Shown here one piece after another: positions 35,429 through 43,820 of a stretch of DNA of 56,639 nt. Numbering within the stretch: the first letter of the stretch is position 1; each line of letters opens with the position of its first letter. The stretch comes from Planctomycetota bacterium (lineage in GTDB: Bacteria; Planctomycetota; UBA1135; GCA-002686595). The stretch is from NCBI GenBank assembly GCA_002686945.1, contig NYYZ01000013.1, forward strand, positions 1 through 56,639, read 5' to 3'. The notes beneath the pieces are model-generated. The model made no database searches and was not told the DNA's origin. It worked only from the letters and a program-made list of their open reading frames with translations. The translations under genes and the position numbers were made by a program.

Positions 35429-36294
35429 GAGGGTGCTCCACCTTCAAAGGACAGGCTGCGGAATTCCCGCGCCACTTCGGACACAGCCCGTTCAATGGGC
35501 AGGCGTTCCGTGGACGACCCGGTCCAGAATCCATGACCAGAAGTATTGTTCAGCATGTACTGGCCGTCCTCAGGATTCTCAAGAGCAGCACCGTGAGCCA
35601 CCAGCAGAGTCAGCGGGCTCAGGGCACGAATCTCTTGGTAGACCTCTTCTGTTCTGGCTGCGGTTTCAGCTATGACTTCCCCCGAGTCATAACCAGTCAA
35701 GCCACCCTTGGTAGTGCCCGCATGAAAGCAGAAGATGTCCGGCTTGGACTGTTCAGCCATCAACAGACTGTCCTCCTTGTCGAAGGCGAGCCCCACGCTG
35801 ACCATGTCCATCTCCCGTGCCAGGTTGAGCATGTCGATCTCGTTTTGAAAGGTCACGCCGCTCTTGTTGAGCACATTGTAAATCGTGGTGCCTTTGTCAA
35901 CATAGCTAATCGATGGACCGATGTTCGATACCGCTTCAACCCCCATGGCTTTCAGATCGCTGAGCACCATGCGCATGTCCTTCAATGGATCATTGGCATT
36001 GATGCAAGCGCAGATAAAGGCATCTCCCTTGATGGCGGGCATGATGTCTTCCCGGGTGTAGTCCAGAGTCTGACGGTTGGAATCCAGTATGGGCCAGAGC
36101 ATGGACATGGTGCCCATACCATTTGCGCGTAGGCGAGCACCGGAAAAGGTATTGATGCAGTCGATGCCCTCACGCTCCAAGATGCTGGCCACCAGTCCAC
36201 TTCCGGCACTGGCGATCATGATTGGTTGACGAGCATCGACCTTTGCTTGTAGCTTGGCCAGGATTTCCGTGCGGGAAGTGCGGGGAACGATCAT
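35425..36294 (-). CDS. Phosphoenolpyruvate-hydrolase-like TIM-barrel protein
   Basis: Protein of 289 residues of the PEP-hydrolase-like TIM-barrel family that pairs with UPF0261. Landmarks are MIASAGSGLVASILEREG, GARLRANGMGTMSM, FICACINANDPLKDM, AVSNIGPSISYVD, FCFHAGTTKGGLTGYDS and TLLVAHGAALENPEDG. The chemistry is not proven; the family name comes from similarity to PEP-binding barrels. Standard length. It is the first gene of the pair and follows a 164-base gap after holA. The start is ATG 36294. In that gap I see no clear promoter or terminator. Confidence 0.9.
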   Translation of the reverse strand: MIVPRTSRTEILAKLQAKVDARQPIMIASAGSGLVASILEREGIDCINTFSGARLRANGMGTMSMLWPILDSNRQTLDYTREDIMPAIKGDAFICACINANDPLKDMRMVLSDLKAMGVEAVSNIGPSISYVDKGTTIYNVLNKSGVTFQNEIDMLNLAREMDMVSVGLAFDKEDSLLMAEQSKPDIFCFHAGTTKGGLTGYDSGEVIAETAARTEEVYQEIRALSPLTLLVAHGAALENPEDGQYMLNNTSGHGFWTGSSTERLPIERAVSEVAREFRSLSFEGGAPS

Positions 36295-36458
36295 GGGGAG
36301 TTCAGGGGTGCACGAGAGCGGGAATCTCTGCTTTGATCAAATGGTTCAGAAAGCGGCTAGGCATGATAGGGCTCGCGGCGGGTGCAGGATGGTGCTCGAC
36401 CGCTCCGCAATGCTGCCCAGCCCCCTAGCAGTACTTCCCGAGCCCTTCACAGTACGAT

Positions 36459-37580
36459 TCAGCGAGCACGGGACCCGGCCCCTCGACGCCCGCCAGAAGG
36501 CTGACTACGCCAACGCAGGGCAAAGGCACACCAATCAGAGGCCCCCACCGAGGGGCCACTGCGCGCCCGCCGTTCCAGATCCGCCGCGTCCTCCACCATG
36601 CGTTGCCACTCGACCGCAGTGCGGCCCTTGGCCCTCGCTGCCAGGGCTTCCCTGGCCCTCGCGCCACCCTGGGGCCTGCCCCCCGGAGGGCTATCCGGTC
36701 CGCCGCGAGCCACCGCCAGAGCTTCCCGGGCCTTGCCAGAAACCGCCGGCCCGAGCATTGCCACCAGGGCTTCAGGGGTGCTCTCCCGACGTCCATCGTT
36801 GCCGGTGAAACCACCGTTGAAGAGAGACTCCAAGCCCGCCACGGCACGCTGCACCTGGCCATCCACCAACAGGTCTGCCAAAGCCCAGGGAGTTCCCCCA
36901 GGATCCCAAACCACCGCCTGCTCAAGTTTTCCCCCGCTGGCCGCGGCCCGGTCCAACTGTCCGTCCAAGGCAGCAAGGTCATTACCCGTTGCTGCCACCA
37001 AGTACACAGCTTGATCGGGCGCTAGAGGAACACCTCGGGCTCGTGAGTGACGCACCAACCATTGAACCAACTCTGCTTCACGAGGATCAGGCTTCCAGGG
37101 AGGAGGACTGTCCCACAAGCGCCGGAAGCTGAACAGTTCCGCGCCCTGGGTCTTTGCATCCTTGAGCACCTTGTTGTCCGCGCGCAGCCCCTTGCCTTCC
37201 AATATCACGCAGCCTTCGCCTCCCTGTGCAAGGCGCGCCATAAGCGCCTTTCCCAGGCCCGGAGCGTGCACCCTCGATCCCTTGCGCAAGAGGTCGTTTG
37301 CCCCGCGTACCAACACGCAGCGACCACCTGCAAAGAGCGCTCCCCCTGCCAGATCGTCCAACAGGCGCAACAGCTTGAATTCAGGATCTGCCGTGTCATG
37401 GCGACAGATCTCCAATCCGGCTTGCTTGCCCGCGGCGACCACAAGATCCGCAGCCTGCTGCCGATACCAGGCCTCGTCCCCCCGCACGAAGAGTGCCCGG
37501 GGCAAACCCTCGGCCAACACCCCCTCCAGGCGCTTGAGTTCCTGGTCTGGAGCCAAATCCTTGCTGCGTTTGGCAGCCAT
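36459..37580 (-). CDS. holA: DNA polymerase III delta subunit
   Basis: Clamp-loader subunit of 373 residues that opens the sliding clamp. The frame is open upstream to 37673, but ATG 37580 overlaps the ubiA stop as TGATG and begins the family's usual N terminus; LFVRGDEAWYRQQAADLVV (near 30) matches the delta consensus for the first strand and helix. Later hallmarks are GGRCVLVRGANDLL, AVYLVAATGNDLAALDGQLD and LADLLVDGQVQRAVAGLESL. The end is Ser/Arg-rich (QPSGGRRGAGSRAR). The delta family is poorly conserved, so the call rests on a few motifs. It is the last gene of the quinone-type operon. Confidence 0.85.
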   Translation of the reverse strand: MAAKRSKDLAPDQELKRLEGVLAEGLPRALFVRGDEAWYRQQAADLVVAAGKQAGLEICRHDTADPEFKLLRLLDDLAGGALFAGGRCVLVRGANDLLRKGSRVHAPGLGKALMARLAQGGEGCVILEGKGLRADNKVLKDAKTQGAELFSFRRLWDSPPPWKPDPREAELVQWLVRHSRARGVPLAPDQAVYLVAATGNDLAALDGQLDRAAASGGKLEQAVVWDPGGTPWALADLLVDGQVQRAVAGLESLFNGGFTGNDGRRESTPEALVAMLGPAVSGKAREALAVARGGPDSPPGGRPQGGARAREALAARAKGRTAVEWQRMVEDAADLERRARSGPSVGASDWCAFALRWRSQPSGGRRGAGSRAR

Positions 37581-38479
37581 CAGCCGAGCCCTCCCGCAGC
37601 GACCGTACCAACCTGAGTTCCCAAGAGGCCCATGTCCAAGACCAGCCCTATGAAGAGCGCAATCCCCACCCATCCGTTGAGGGTGAAGAACGCTAGATTG
37701 ACCTGCGACAGATCATCCGCTCTTACCAAACTCTGTTCGTAGATCAACAGTCCCGCGGTGATGAGAATCGCCGCCCAGTAAATCAGCCCGAGTTCTGCCC
37801 GCCAGGCCATGCCTGCCAGACAGGCCAGGGCGATTGCATGCAGGCTGCGTGAAATCACGAGCGCCCGGGCCTCACCAAAGCGAGCAGGAATCGAGTGCAG
37901 CCCGACCCTGCGATCGTGCCCAGCATCCTGGCAGGCATAGATCAGATCAAAACCACTGACCCACGCCATCACCGCCCCCGCCAACAAGAGGACCGGCAAG
38001 AGGTCTCCATCAAGGGTGCCGCGTACTGCAATCCAAGCACCAAGGGGCGCCAACCCCAAGGACAGGCCCAACACCAGATGGGCAGCCCAGCTGACCCGCT
38101 TGACCAGACTGTAGCCCAACAACACAGCCAGCACAGGCAGGCACAACTTGGTGGGGAGTGGACCCAACAAATAGGCGCCCAGTACAAAGACGCCGCTGGA
38201 CAAGACCGTCAGGGCTGCCACAGAAGCAACAGACAGTGCACCTCGGGGTAGCTCGCGATTCTTGGTGCGCGGGTTGACCGCATCAAGGCGCCTATCCACC
38301 AGCCGGTTGAAGGCCATGGCAGCACTACGCGCAGCAACCGCACAAACCACAACCAACCCCAAGGTACGCCACTCAGGTCGCCCCCCCGCCGCCAACCAGG
38401 CTCCTTGCAGCGCAAAGGGCAGAGCGAAAATCGAGTGGCTGAATTTCACCAGGGAAAGCCAATCGCGCAGGGTCTTCAT
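37580..38479 (-). CDS. ubiA: UbiA-family prenyltransferase
   Basis: Membrane prenyltransferase of 299 residues, from ATG 38479, which overlaps the ubiX stop by four bases. The two aspartate-rich motifs are plain: NRLVDRRLDAVNPRT (canonical NDxxDxxxD) and YACQDAGHDRRVGLHSIP (canonical YxxxDxxxD). About nine hydrophobic segments lie around them. It attaches a polyprenyl chain to an aromatic ring, either 4-hydroxybenzoate (ubiquinone) or the futalosine-route intermediate (MqnP). Being followed and preceded by UbiX and UbiE homologues supports a quinone route, but the ring type cannot be told from this window. Confidence 0.93.
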   Translation of the reverse strand: MKTLRDWLSLVKFSHSIFALPFALQGAWLAAGGRPEWRTLGLVVVCAVAARSAAMAFNRLVDRRLDAVNPRTKNRELPRGALSVASVAALTVLSSGVFVLGAYLLGPLPTKLCLPVLAVLLGYSLVKRVSWAAHLVLGLSLGLAPLGAWIAVRGTLDGDLLPVLLLAGAVMAWVSGFDLIYACQDAGHDRRVGLHSIPARFGEARALVISRSLHAIALACLAGMAWRAELGLIYWAAILITAGLLIYEQSLVRADDLSQVNLAFFTLNGWVGIALFIGLVLDMGLLGTQVGTVAAGGLG

Positions 38480-39132
38480 GGGGACCCCGCCCCTTCGGAG
38501 AACTGGGTTGACTCTTCTGTGAGCTCCTGTAGACCAGCCCAACGGGCACCCGCCTGATACTCAAGCCCCAAGCGATCAAACAACTTGCCGATCAAGTGCT
38601 GAATCAGGTCTTCAATCGACTGGGGATGATGATAGAACCCCGGCATGGCAGGCAGGCAAATTGCCCCCATGCGCGTCAGTTCCAGCATGTTCTCCAGATG
38701 AATTTCCGAGAGGGGCGTCTCCCTGGGCACCAGCACCAAGGGTCGGCCCTCCTTGAGGGCCACGTCCGCAACCCGCTCCACCAGATTGGAGCTGTAGCCA
38801 GCGCGCACGCGAGCCATGGTGCCCATGCTGCATGGACAGAGAATCGAAGCTCCGGTGAGGGCAGTGCCCGAAGAAGGTGGCGCCCCCACAGCATTCGAGG
38901 GATAGGCGTGAATCCGACTGGCACACTCCTCACCGAGCCAAGGCACCAAGGCCTGATCGAGCAGTTCCCCTGCCTCTCCCGCCTCAACGCCAAGTTCATG
39001 GCGCAGGACAAGACAACCAGCCGGAGTCGCCGCCAGATCGACCTGATGACCCTGGGCTGTCAGGCCCTGCAGGAGGGCCTCAGAGTAAATGTGTCCGCTG
39101 GCACCAGTAATCCCTACGAAAAAGCGGCTCAT
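38476..39132 (-). CDS. ubiX: UbiX-like flavin prenyltransferase
   Basis: Makes prenylated FMN, the cofactor of UbiD decarboxylases. The product is 218 residues. GITGASGHIYSEALLQGL at the N terminus is the FMN-binding loop; SILCPCSMGTMARVRAGYSSNLVERVADV and PLSEIHLENMLELTRMGA with LPAMPGFYHHPQSIEDLI complete the family pattern. The C terminus extends about 20 residues past the common end. Overlaps ubiE by ATGA and ubiA by ATGA. The UbiD partner is not in the window. MqnM of the futalosine pathway is the same family. Confidence 0.95.
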   Translation of the reverse strand: MSRFFVGITGASGHIYSEALLQGLTAQGHQVDLAATPAGCLVLRHELGVEAGEAGELLDQALVPWLGEECASRIHAYPSNAVGAPPSSGTALTGASILCPCSMGTMARVRAGYSSNLVERVADVALKEGRPLVLVPRETPLSEIHLENMLELTRMGAICLPAMPGFYHHPQSIEDLIQHLIGKLFDRLGLEYQAGARWAGLQELTEESTQFSEGAGSP

Positions 39133-39917
39133 GACCTCACCACCCTCCTTGGAATGGACAGCTTCGACGAGGCCACACCGCTTGACTCATGCATGGGATC
39201 CGCACGATCGGCCACGGTCCCATGATGCAAGCAGGCGATCCCTCCAGTCAGCCTCCGAAAGCCGCAATCCAACAAACCCAGAGCCTCAAATTCCGCTTGA
39301 AACTCCTTGGGATTGGGCCAGGCCAGCACACTTCGTGGCAGGTAGCTGTAGGCATCAGCATCGCGAGACACGATTCTTCCCAAACAGGGCAACACCCGGG
39401 TGAAATACCCACGATACAAGGCACCAAAGAAAGCGGAACGGGGCGTACTGAATTCCAGCACGACCACCCTGCCACCGGGTCGCACCACCCGCGCCATCTC
39501 GTTCAAGGTCTGAATGCGATCAGAGGTGTTACGAATGCCAAAGGCCACGGTCGCAGCATCCGCTTGACCACTGACCAAGGGCAGCTTCTGGGCATCCCCA
39601 TGCACGAAGAGGGTGGCCCCCTGGCTGGCTTTGCTGGACTGTTTTTCAGCCTTGGCTGGAGCACGCGCCACCATCTCACGGGTGAAGTCAAGGCCCACCA
39701 CCTGCGCCCCCGCTCTGGCTGCCAGCAAGGCCAGATCCCCGGTACCTGTGCAGATGTCCACAACCGTCTGGCCACCCAGACTCTCGCCAGCACTGATCAC
39801 TTTCAGGGCCGCCCGCCGCCAGCGCTGGTCCAGACCCATGGAAAGCCCCCGATTGAGAAGGTCATAGGTACCCGAGATACGGGCAAACATTGAGCGCACT
39901 GCCGTGGGATCAGGCAT
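39129..39917 (-). CDS. ubiE: UbiE/MenG C-methyltransferase
   Basis: S-adenosylmethionine-dependent methyltransferase of 262 residues that methylates the quinone ring. MFARISGTYDLLNRGLSMG near the N terminus and RWRRAAL are the UbiE signatures; the SAM site is DICTGTGDLALLAAR, followed by GLDFTREMVARA, GDAQKLPLVSG and GIRNTSDRIQTLNEM. RVVRPGGRVVVLEFSTPRS matches the end of the fold. It heads the ubiE-ubiX-ubiA-holA unit, all joined by four-base or one-base overlaps. No terminator is seen in the 191 bases upstream except a weak stem-loop at 40036-40055. Confidence 0.95.
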   Translation of the reverse strand: MPDPTAVRSMFARISGTYDLLNRGLSMGLDQRWRRAALKVISAGESLGGQTVVDICTGTGDLALLAARAGAQVVGLDFTREMVARAPAKAEKQSSKASQGATLFVHGDAQKLPLVSGQADAATVAFGIRNTSDRIQTLNEMARVVRPGGRVVVLEFSTPRSAFFGALYRGYFTRVLPCLGRIVSRDADAYSYLPRSVLAWPNPKEFQAEFEALGLLDCGFRRLTGGIACLHHGTVADRADPMHESSGVASSKLSIPRRVVRS

Positions 39918-40035
39918 GGGAGATGGTCCTGATCACAGGATAAGAGGCACGCCGCGGGGGTCGAGCTTTTGCTCCCCAGAACCGTCCCAAGTTTCGAGAA
40001 TCCCCGACCCCGGACGGGCCAAACATGTCAGGAGG

Positions 40036-40055
40036 GCACACCTCTCAAGGTGCGC
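40036..40055 (-). other. Stem-loop downstream of the propeller lipoprotein gene
   Basis: On the minus-strand RNA, GCGCACCU pairs with AGGUGUGC (one G-U pair) around the tetraloop UGAG, 54 bases after the lipoprotein stop and 119 before the ubiE start. No uridine run follows, so it is at best a Rho-dependent or processing end. The rest of this 191-base gap shows nothing I can name. Confidence 0.35.
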
Positions 40056-40108
40056 AGCCTCCCGCCAATCTATATCTCCCTGTTCAGAGGGTGCGCTGTT
40101 CGGGCTGT

Positions 40109-43100
40109 CTACTGACGCCAGTAGTCCACAACCACAGTCACTTGAGGGGCCTGGACCGACTGGACGCCTTCCACATAGGGGTTCGAATCCCGCAGGGGAA
40201 CACCAGCAGCGCCAATCTCAAGCACATCCAGCACGCCCGACCCATTGGCCGAGTTGGGGATGGCAACAAAGGCAAACTGCGCCTCGTTCACATTGACGAT
40301 TCCACCAGGAACAGCACGGATCAACCCCTTGCCGTTCTGGGGAGTACCAGCACCGGAACTGAAGGTAGTGGTAACCTGGGGCAATCCGCCCAGGTTGCGC
40401 AGGTTGTCAAAGGCAACGTCCACCGGCACTCCGGTGAGACGGTCTTCACCCACCGACACCTGAACACCCATTTCCATTGAACGGATCGTAGGGTTGGTGA
40501 AGTTGACTCCCAGGGGAATCTGGCCCCCCAGAGCACTTTCAACCCAGAGCATTGAGACAGCGCCCTCGCCCACGGGTCCCGGGTCGCCATTGGTGAAAGG
40601 CCCTTCGTGCACAATCCACGCTGCGTTCTGCAAATTCAGAGGGTCAGGCCGGATCGTCTTTGGGTTTTGGAAGATGAAGGGTGCCACGCCTACCACATCA
40701 TCGAAGCCCCAGCCGTTGACCCCATTGGGGCCCGACTCGAACACCGCCACCGTGCCGCCACGGTTGAGGATGTAGGAGAAATAGACACCGCGGTTGAATC
40801 CGAAGCCCAGTTGGCGCGGAAAGACGCACAGTTCAAAAGGCTCGTTCAACTGAGCACCAACTTCACGTCGGACCTCAAGGGAGAACGCTGAGATCAGGGA
40901 CAAAGTGCTGTCCACTTCGTTGCAGACCAACAAGTCCTCGTTACCCGGCTCCCAGGCCACCCCTCTTGGGCCCTGGCCCACAACCGTCGTCTTGACCACC
41001 TGGTGGAAGGTCGATGAGTTCGGATTGATGTCCACGAACGAAACCGTGTCTGCTGACTGGTTCGAGACCGCTATGAAATCCAGGTTGGGACCAATTGCCA
41101 GGGATGTGGGGTCGGGCACCTCAATGCGGTCGATGACCGTCATGCGGTTGGAATTGACCACCGTCACCTCCCGACGCTGACGATCCAGCACATAGAGGTA
41201 ATGGCCGATCTGCTGGCGGATCTGATAGGGCAAGCAAGATGTCACCAGAATCTGACCGGTACTCGGACCAATGAACCAGCCATTTTGCTCTTGGGTCAGA
41301 AGACCACTGGGGGGCTCAGGGGGCGTAGCCAAAGGCGTACCGAAGGGGTTGCCGGGGCCGAGCAGGTTCTGCTTGGGATCCGTACCGCCCTGGTTCGCGG
41401 AGTGGTCAACGGAAGTCGGCTCCTTGGCTGCCAGATAAGGCGACACGCACAGGGGCGGGAAAGCCAGGGGCGGAGGGTTGGGGTGCGGTGCCCACGAAAT
41501 GATGTTGGGCGCACCGATCAAGATGCTGCCGAACTGGTTGGGCTGGGCCGGACCAAGGGTGTTGGCGCCAGTGGCCACGGGAGAAATCTGCTTGAGGCCG
41601 TCAAGGGTGCAAAGATCGCCACCGCTGGCCTGGCAGCCGAAGGGGAACTGGGCATTGTTGAAAGTCACATCCAGCGCCCAACCGAGCATCATGTCTGAAA
41701 CGTTGGCCAATAATGGCGCCCGAGCCACAAGGTCGTTCAAGGAACTGTCACGGGTCAAGGTGAAGACACCCGCGGAGCCACCGTCGATGGTGCAAGTACC
41801 CTCGACCAGGGACGGACGCAGGCCCGTATGCACTCGCAGGTTCGGGTTGTAGATGAACTTGGTATGCCCTTCGAGGGGCAGGTCCTGCACGTAGGTGGGG
41901 TCACCAGTTGACTGACCAAAGCCATTCAGGTCCAGCACACTGATGCCCGGCGTGGAACCCGCGCGGCCCAGTAGGATCGTATCCGGCATGACTGGCGCGT
42001 TCACCAGCCCAGGCCCTTCACCAGTGATGAAGAAGGTCGACGCCGCCAGCAGGTTGGTGTTGGCGATAGTGGCCCCCGGCTGGGTCGGATCCGGATTCTG
42101 CGCCAGATCTTGAAGCTGCCCGGCATTCAAAATCACATCCACCGTGGCGAAGGTGTTGCAGTTGTTGAACAGAGGACCTGAGCCGGGAAAGTTGAAACCC
42201 GGGTTCAGCCGCATGATTGAGAAGTCAAAGATGCTGACCGGCTCCACGGTGAAGGGCATCTCGGTACGAGTAGCCGAGGGGCCAAACTCAACCTTGATCA
42301 AAGACGAAGTGCTCGGCGGGCCCTGGCCTTCTACCGCCCCCACGGACAGAGGCTGCACGGGCTCGGTGAAGCTGACGCGAATAGTGGTCAGGGGGTCTAC
42401 GTTCAGGTCCCCACTGCCGGGGATGATCGCCGGAGAGTTCTGGGGCGGGGGACTGGAAATCACTTCCGGGCCCAGGGTGTCTTCGCCGACTGTGGTACAG
42501 GCCAGTACGCGGTGCTCAAGCGGACGGCCGAGGGTGCTGATCACACCCTGGGTGATCTCCATTCGGATCTGTACATTTGCCGGGAAGGTCTCGTAGGTCG
42601 TCAGATCGTCGTCCGCATCAGGCACGAAGACAATCACGTTGGAACCGATCAACCGTTCGGAACCGTTGAACGGCGTATCGGTTCCCGGAAAACCCTGTCC
42701 CTTCGGGTCCACCACGACTGGCTGGCCCGCGCCGTTTGGCTCAATCCAACGCTGCAAGGTCAACTGTGGAGGCGTGCCCCCGGTGGTAGGTCCCGCATAG
42801 GTGTAGCCATCGACAAATGCTCGACCGGGTACCGGCAGGGCAGTGCCGGTCAAGGGGTCCATGGCCAACACAAGCACCGAGCCAGAGAAGCCCGAGTTCG
42901 CCAGGGAACCGGGGCTGGCTGAGAGTACCGAGTTCAAGTCGATGGGCTGCGAGAAGGACGCGTAGATGAAGTGGTTGCCAGGGGAACCGCTGGGCAAAAC
43001 CGTCGTGGTCGGGAACTTCGGCACGGGGCGCACGGGGTTTCCCAAGGACACGTTGGATGCCAGGTCATCCAAGGCGCGGATGTTGACCACTTGAGCGGTG

Positions 43101-43291
43101 GGCTGCCCGGCCACATCCAACTTGCGAATGGTGTGGGGCACCAACTGTCCAAAACCGTTGGCGGCCTCTTGCAGCACCATCAGGTTGGAAGTCACTTCGC
43201 CATTGTCAGCGATGATTTCCTGATTGCACGCAGTCAAGCCAAAGGCCAGCAGGGAGAGGGGAGCAGCGGTTCGAATGTTCGTGAATTTCAT
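40109..43291 (-). CDS. Large propeller lipoprotein with Ig-like domain
   Basis: Exported protein of 1060 residues from ATG 43291. The signal peptide ends in the lipobox LTAC at about residue 22, so it should be lipid-anchored. Residues from about 260-340 look like an SbsA/Big-type Ig-like unit (EVISSPPPQNSPAIIPGSG followed by LTTIRVSFTEPVQP). From roughly 700 onward there are repeats of the YVTN type, such as YLYVLDRQRREVTVVNSNRM, LDFIAVSNQSADTVSFVDIN and DLLVCNEVDSTLSLISAF, which make a beta-propeller. It probably binds something at the cell surface; no enzymatic motif is seen. The gene stands alone, with a 529-base gap to ruvB. Confidence 0.82.
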   Translation of the reverse strand: MKFTNIRTAAPLSLLAFGLTACNQEIIADNGEVTSNLMVLQEAANGFGQLVPHTIRKLDVAGQPTAQVVNIRALDDLASNVSLGNPVRPVPKFPTTTVLPSGSPGNHFIYASFSQPIDLNSVLSASPGSLANSGFSGSVLVLAMDPLTGTALPVPGRAFVDGYTYAGPTTGGTPPQLTLQRWIEPNGAGQPVVVDPKGQGFPGTDTPFNGSERLIGSNVIVFVPDADDDLTTYETFPANVQIRMEITQGVISTLGRPLEHRVLACTTVGEDTLGPEVISSPPPQNSPAIIPGSGDLNVDPLTTIRVSFTEPVQPLSVGAVEGQGPPSTSSLIKVEFGPSATRTEMPFTVEPVSIFDFSIMRLNPGFNFPGSGPLFNNCNTFATVDVILNAGQLQDLAQNPDPTQPGATIANTNLLAASTFFITGEGPGLVNAPVMPDTILLGRAGSTPGISVLDLNGFGQSTGDPTYVQDLPLEGHTKFIYNPNLRVHTGLRPSLVEGTCTIDGGSAGVFTLTRDSSLNDLVARAPLLANVSDMMLGWALDVTFNNAQFPFGCQASGGDLCTLDGLKQISPVATGANTLGPAQPNQFGSILIGAPNIISWAPHPNPPPLAFPPLCVSPYLAAKEPTSVDHSANQGGTDPKQNLLGPGNPFGTPLATPPEPPSGLLTQEQNGWFIGPSTGQILVTSCLPYQIRQQIGHYLYVLDRQRREVTVVNSNRMTVIDRIEVPDPTSLAIGPNLDFIAVSNQSADTVSFVDINPNSSTFHQVVKTTVVGQGPRGVAWEPGNEDLLVCNEVDSTLSLISAFSLEVRREVGAQLNEPFELCVFPRQLGFGFNRGVYFSYILNRGGTVAVFESGPNGVNGWGFDDVVGVAPFIFQNPKTIRPDPLNLQNAAWIVHEGPFTNGDPGPVGEGAVSMLWVESALGGQIPLGVNFTNPTIRSMEMGVQVSVGEDRLTGVPVDVAFDNLRNLGGLPQVTTTFSSGAGTPQNGKGLIRAVPGGIVNVNEAQFAFVAIPNSANGSGVLDVLEIGAAGVPLRDSNPYVEGVQSVQAPQVTVVVDYWRQ

Positions 43292-43820
43292 GGAGATCAA
43301 ACGGTCAGACCAAGCACAAGAACGGCTTGGTCGGGCTGGTGAAGAGGAGCCTCAGGGGAGGGTAAGTTGGACCGCACAGGCGGTGCATCTTCTGGGTGAG
43401 GCACTCGTTGGGCTCTAGGGGGATTGAGGACCGCTGGGGTGCGGCCGGGGAGATTGGGGGCCAAGGGGTGGTGCGCCGGGCTGGATCGGTGACCGAGGTG
43501 GGTCTCATATTGCAACCGGTGGCTCGAAAGGGTAGCGACAGAAGGCGCCATGCGCGAGGGGCAGATCCCCATAGCTCACAGGAAAGCAACTCCTGTGCCA
43601 CTGGGACCAGGGTCCCCTGGCGTGTGGCCTAGCGCCTTGAAGCCATCTGGTTATGGTTCCTGCCTGGGAAATTCGAGCCTGAAGGGGTCCCAGGGGCCAT
43701 CCCGCCCGGCCCCACGTGTGCGGTCCCGCACACCCCCCCCCAGAGGGGCGACTTCGGCCCCAGGGATCCCCGTACGAAGCATTGGTATCCGGGCGGCGGA
43801 TACCTACCCTGTGACCAGTC
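43292..43820. other. 529-base intergenic region between the lipoprotein and ruvB
   Basis: Divergent spacer with no credible reading frame on either strand: the short frames here lack family motifs or sit in G- or C-rich runs. It holds two perfect inverted repeats: GTGTGCG/CGCACAC at 43716-43733 and GGTATCCG/CGGATACC at 43784-43804. Both promoters must lie in here, but I cannot place -10 and -35 boxes with confidence. Confidence 0.5.
43784..43804 (+). promoter_or_regulatory. Perfect 8-bp inverted repeat just before ruvB
   Basis: GGTATCCG and CGGATACC with a five-base spacer, ending 16 bases before the ruvB start codon. It could be an operator or an mRNA hairpin that masks the ribosome site. 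ruvB has no clear Shine-Dalgarno sequence there. Confidence 0.45.
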
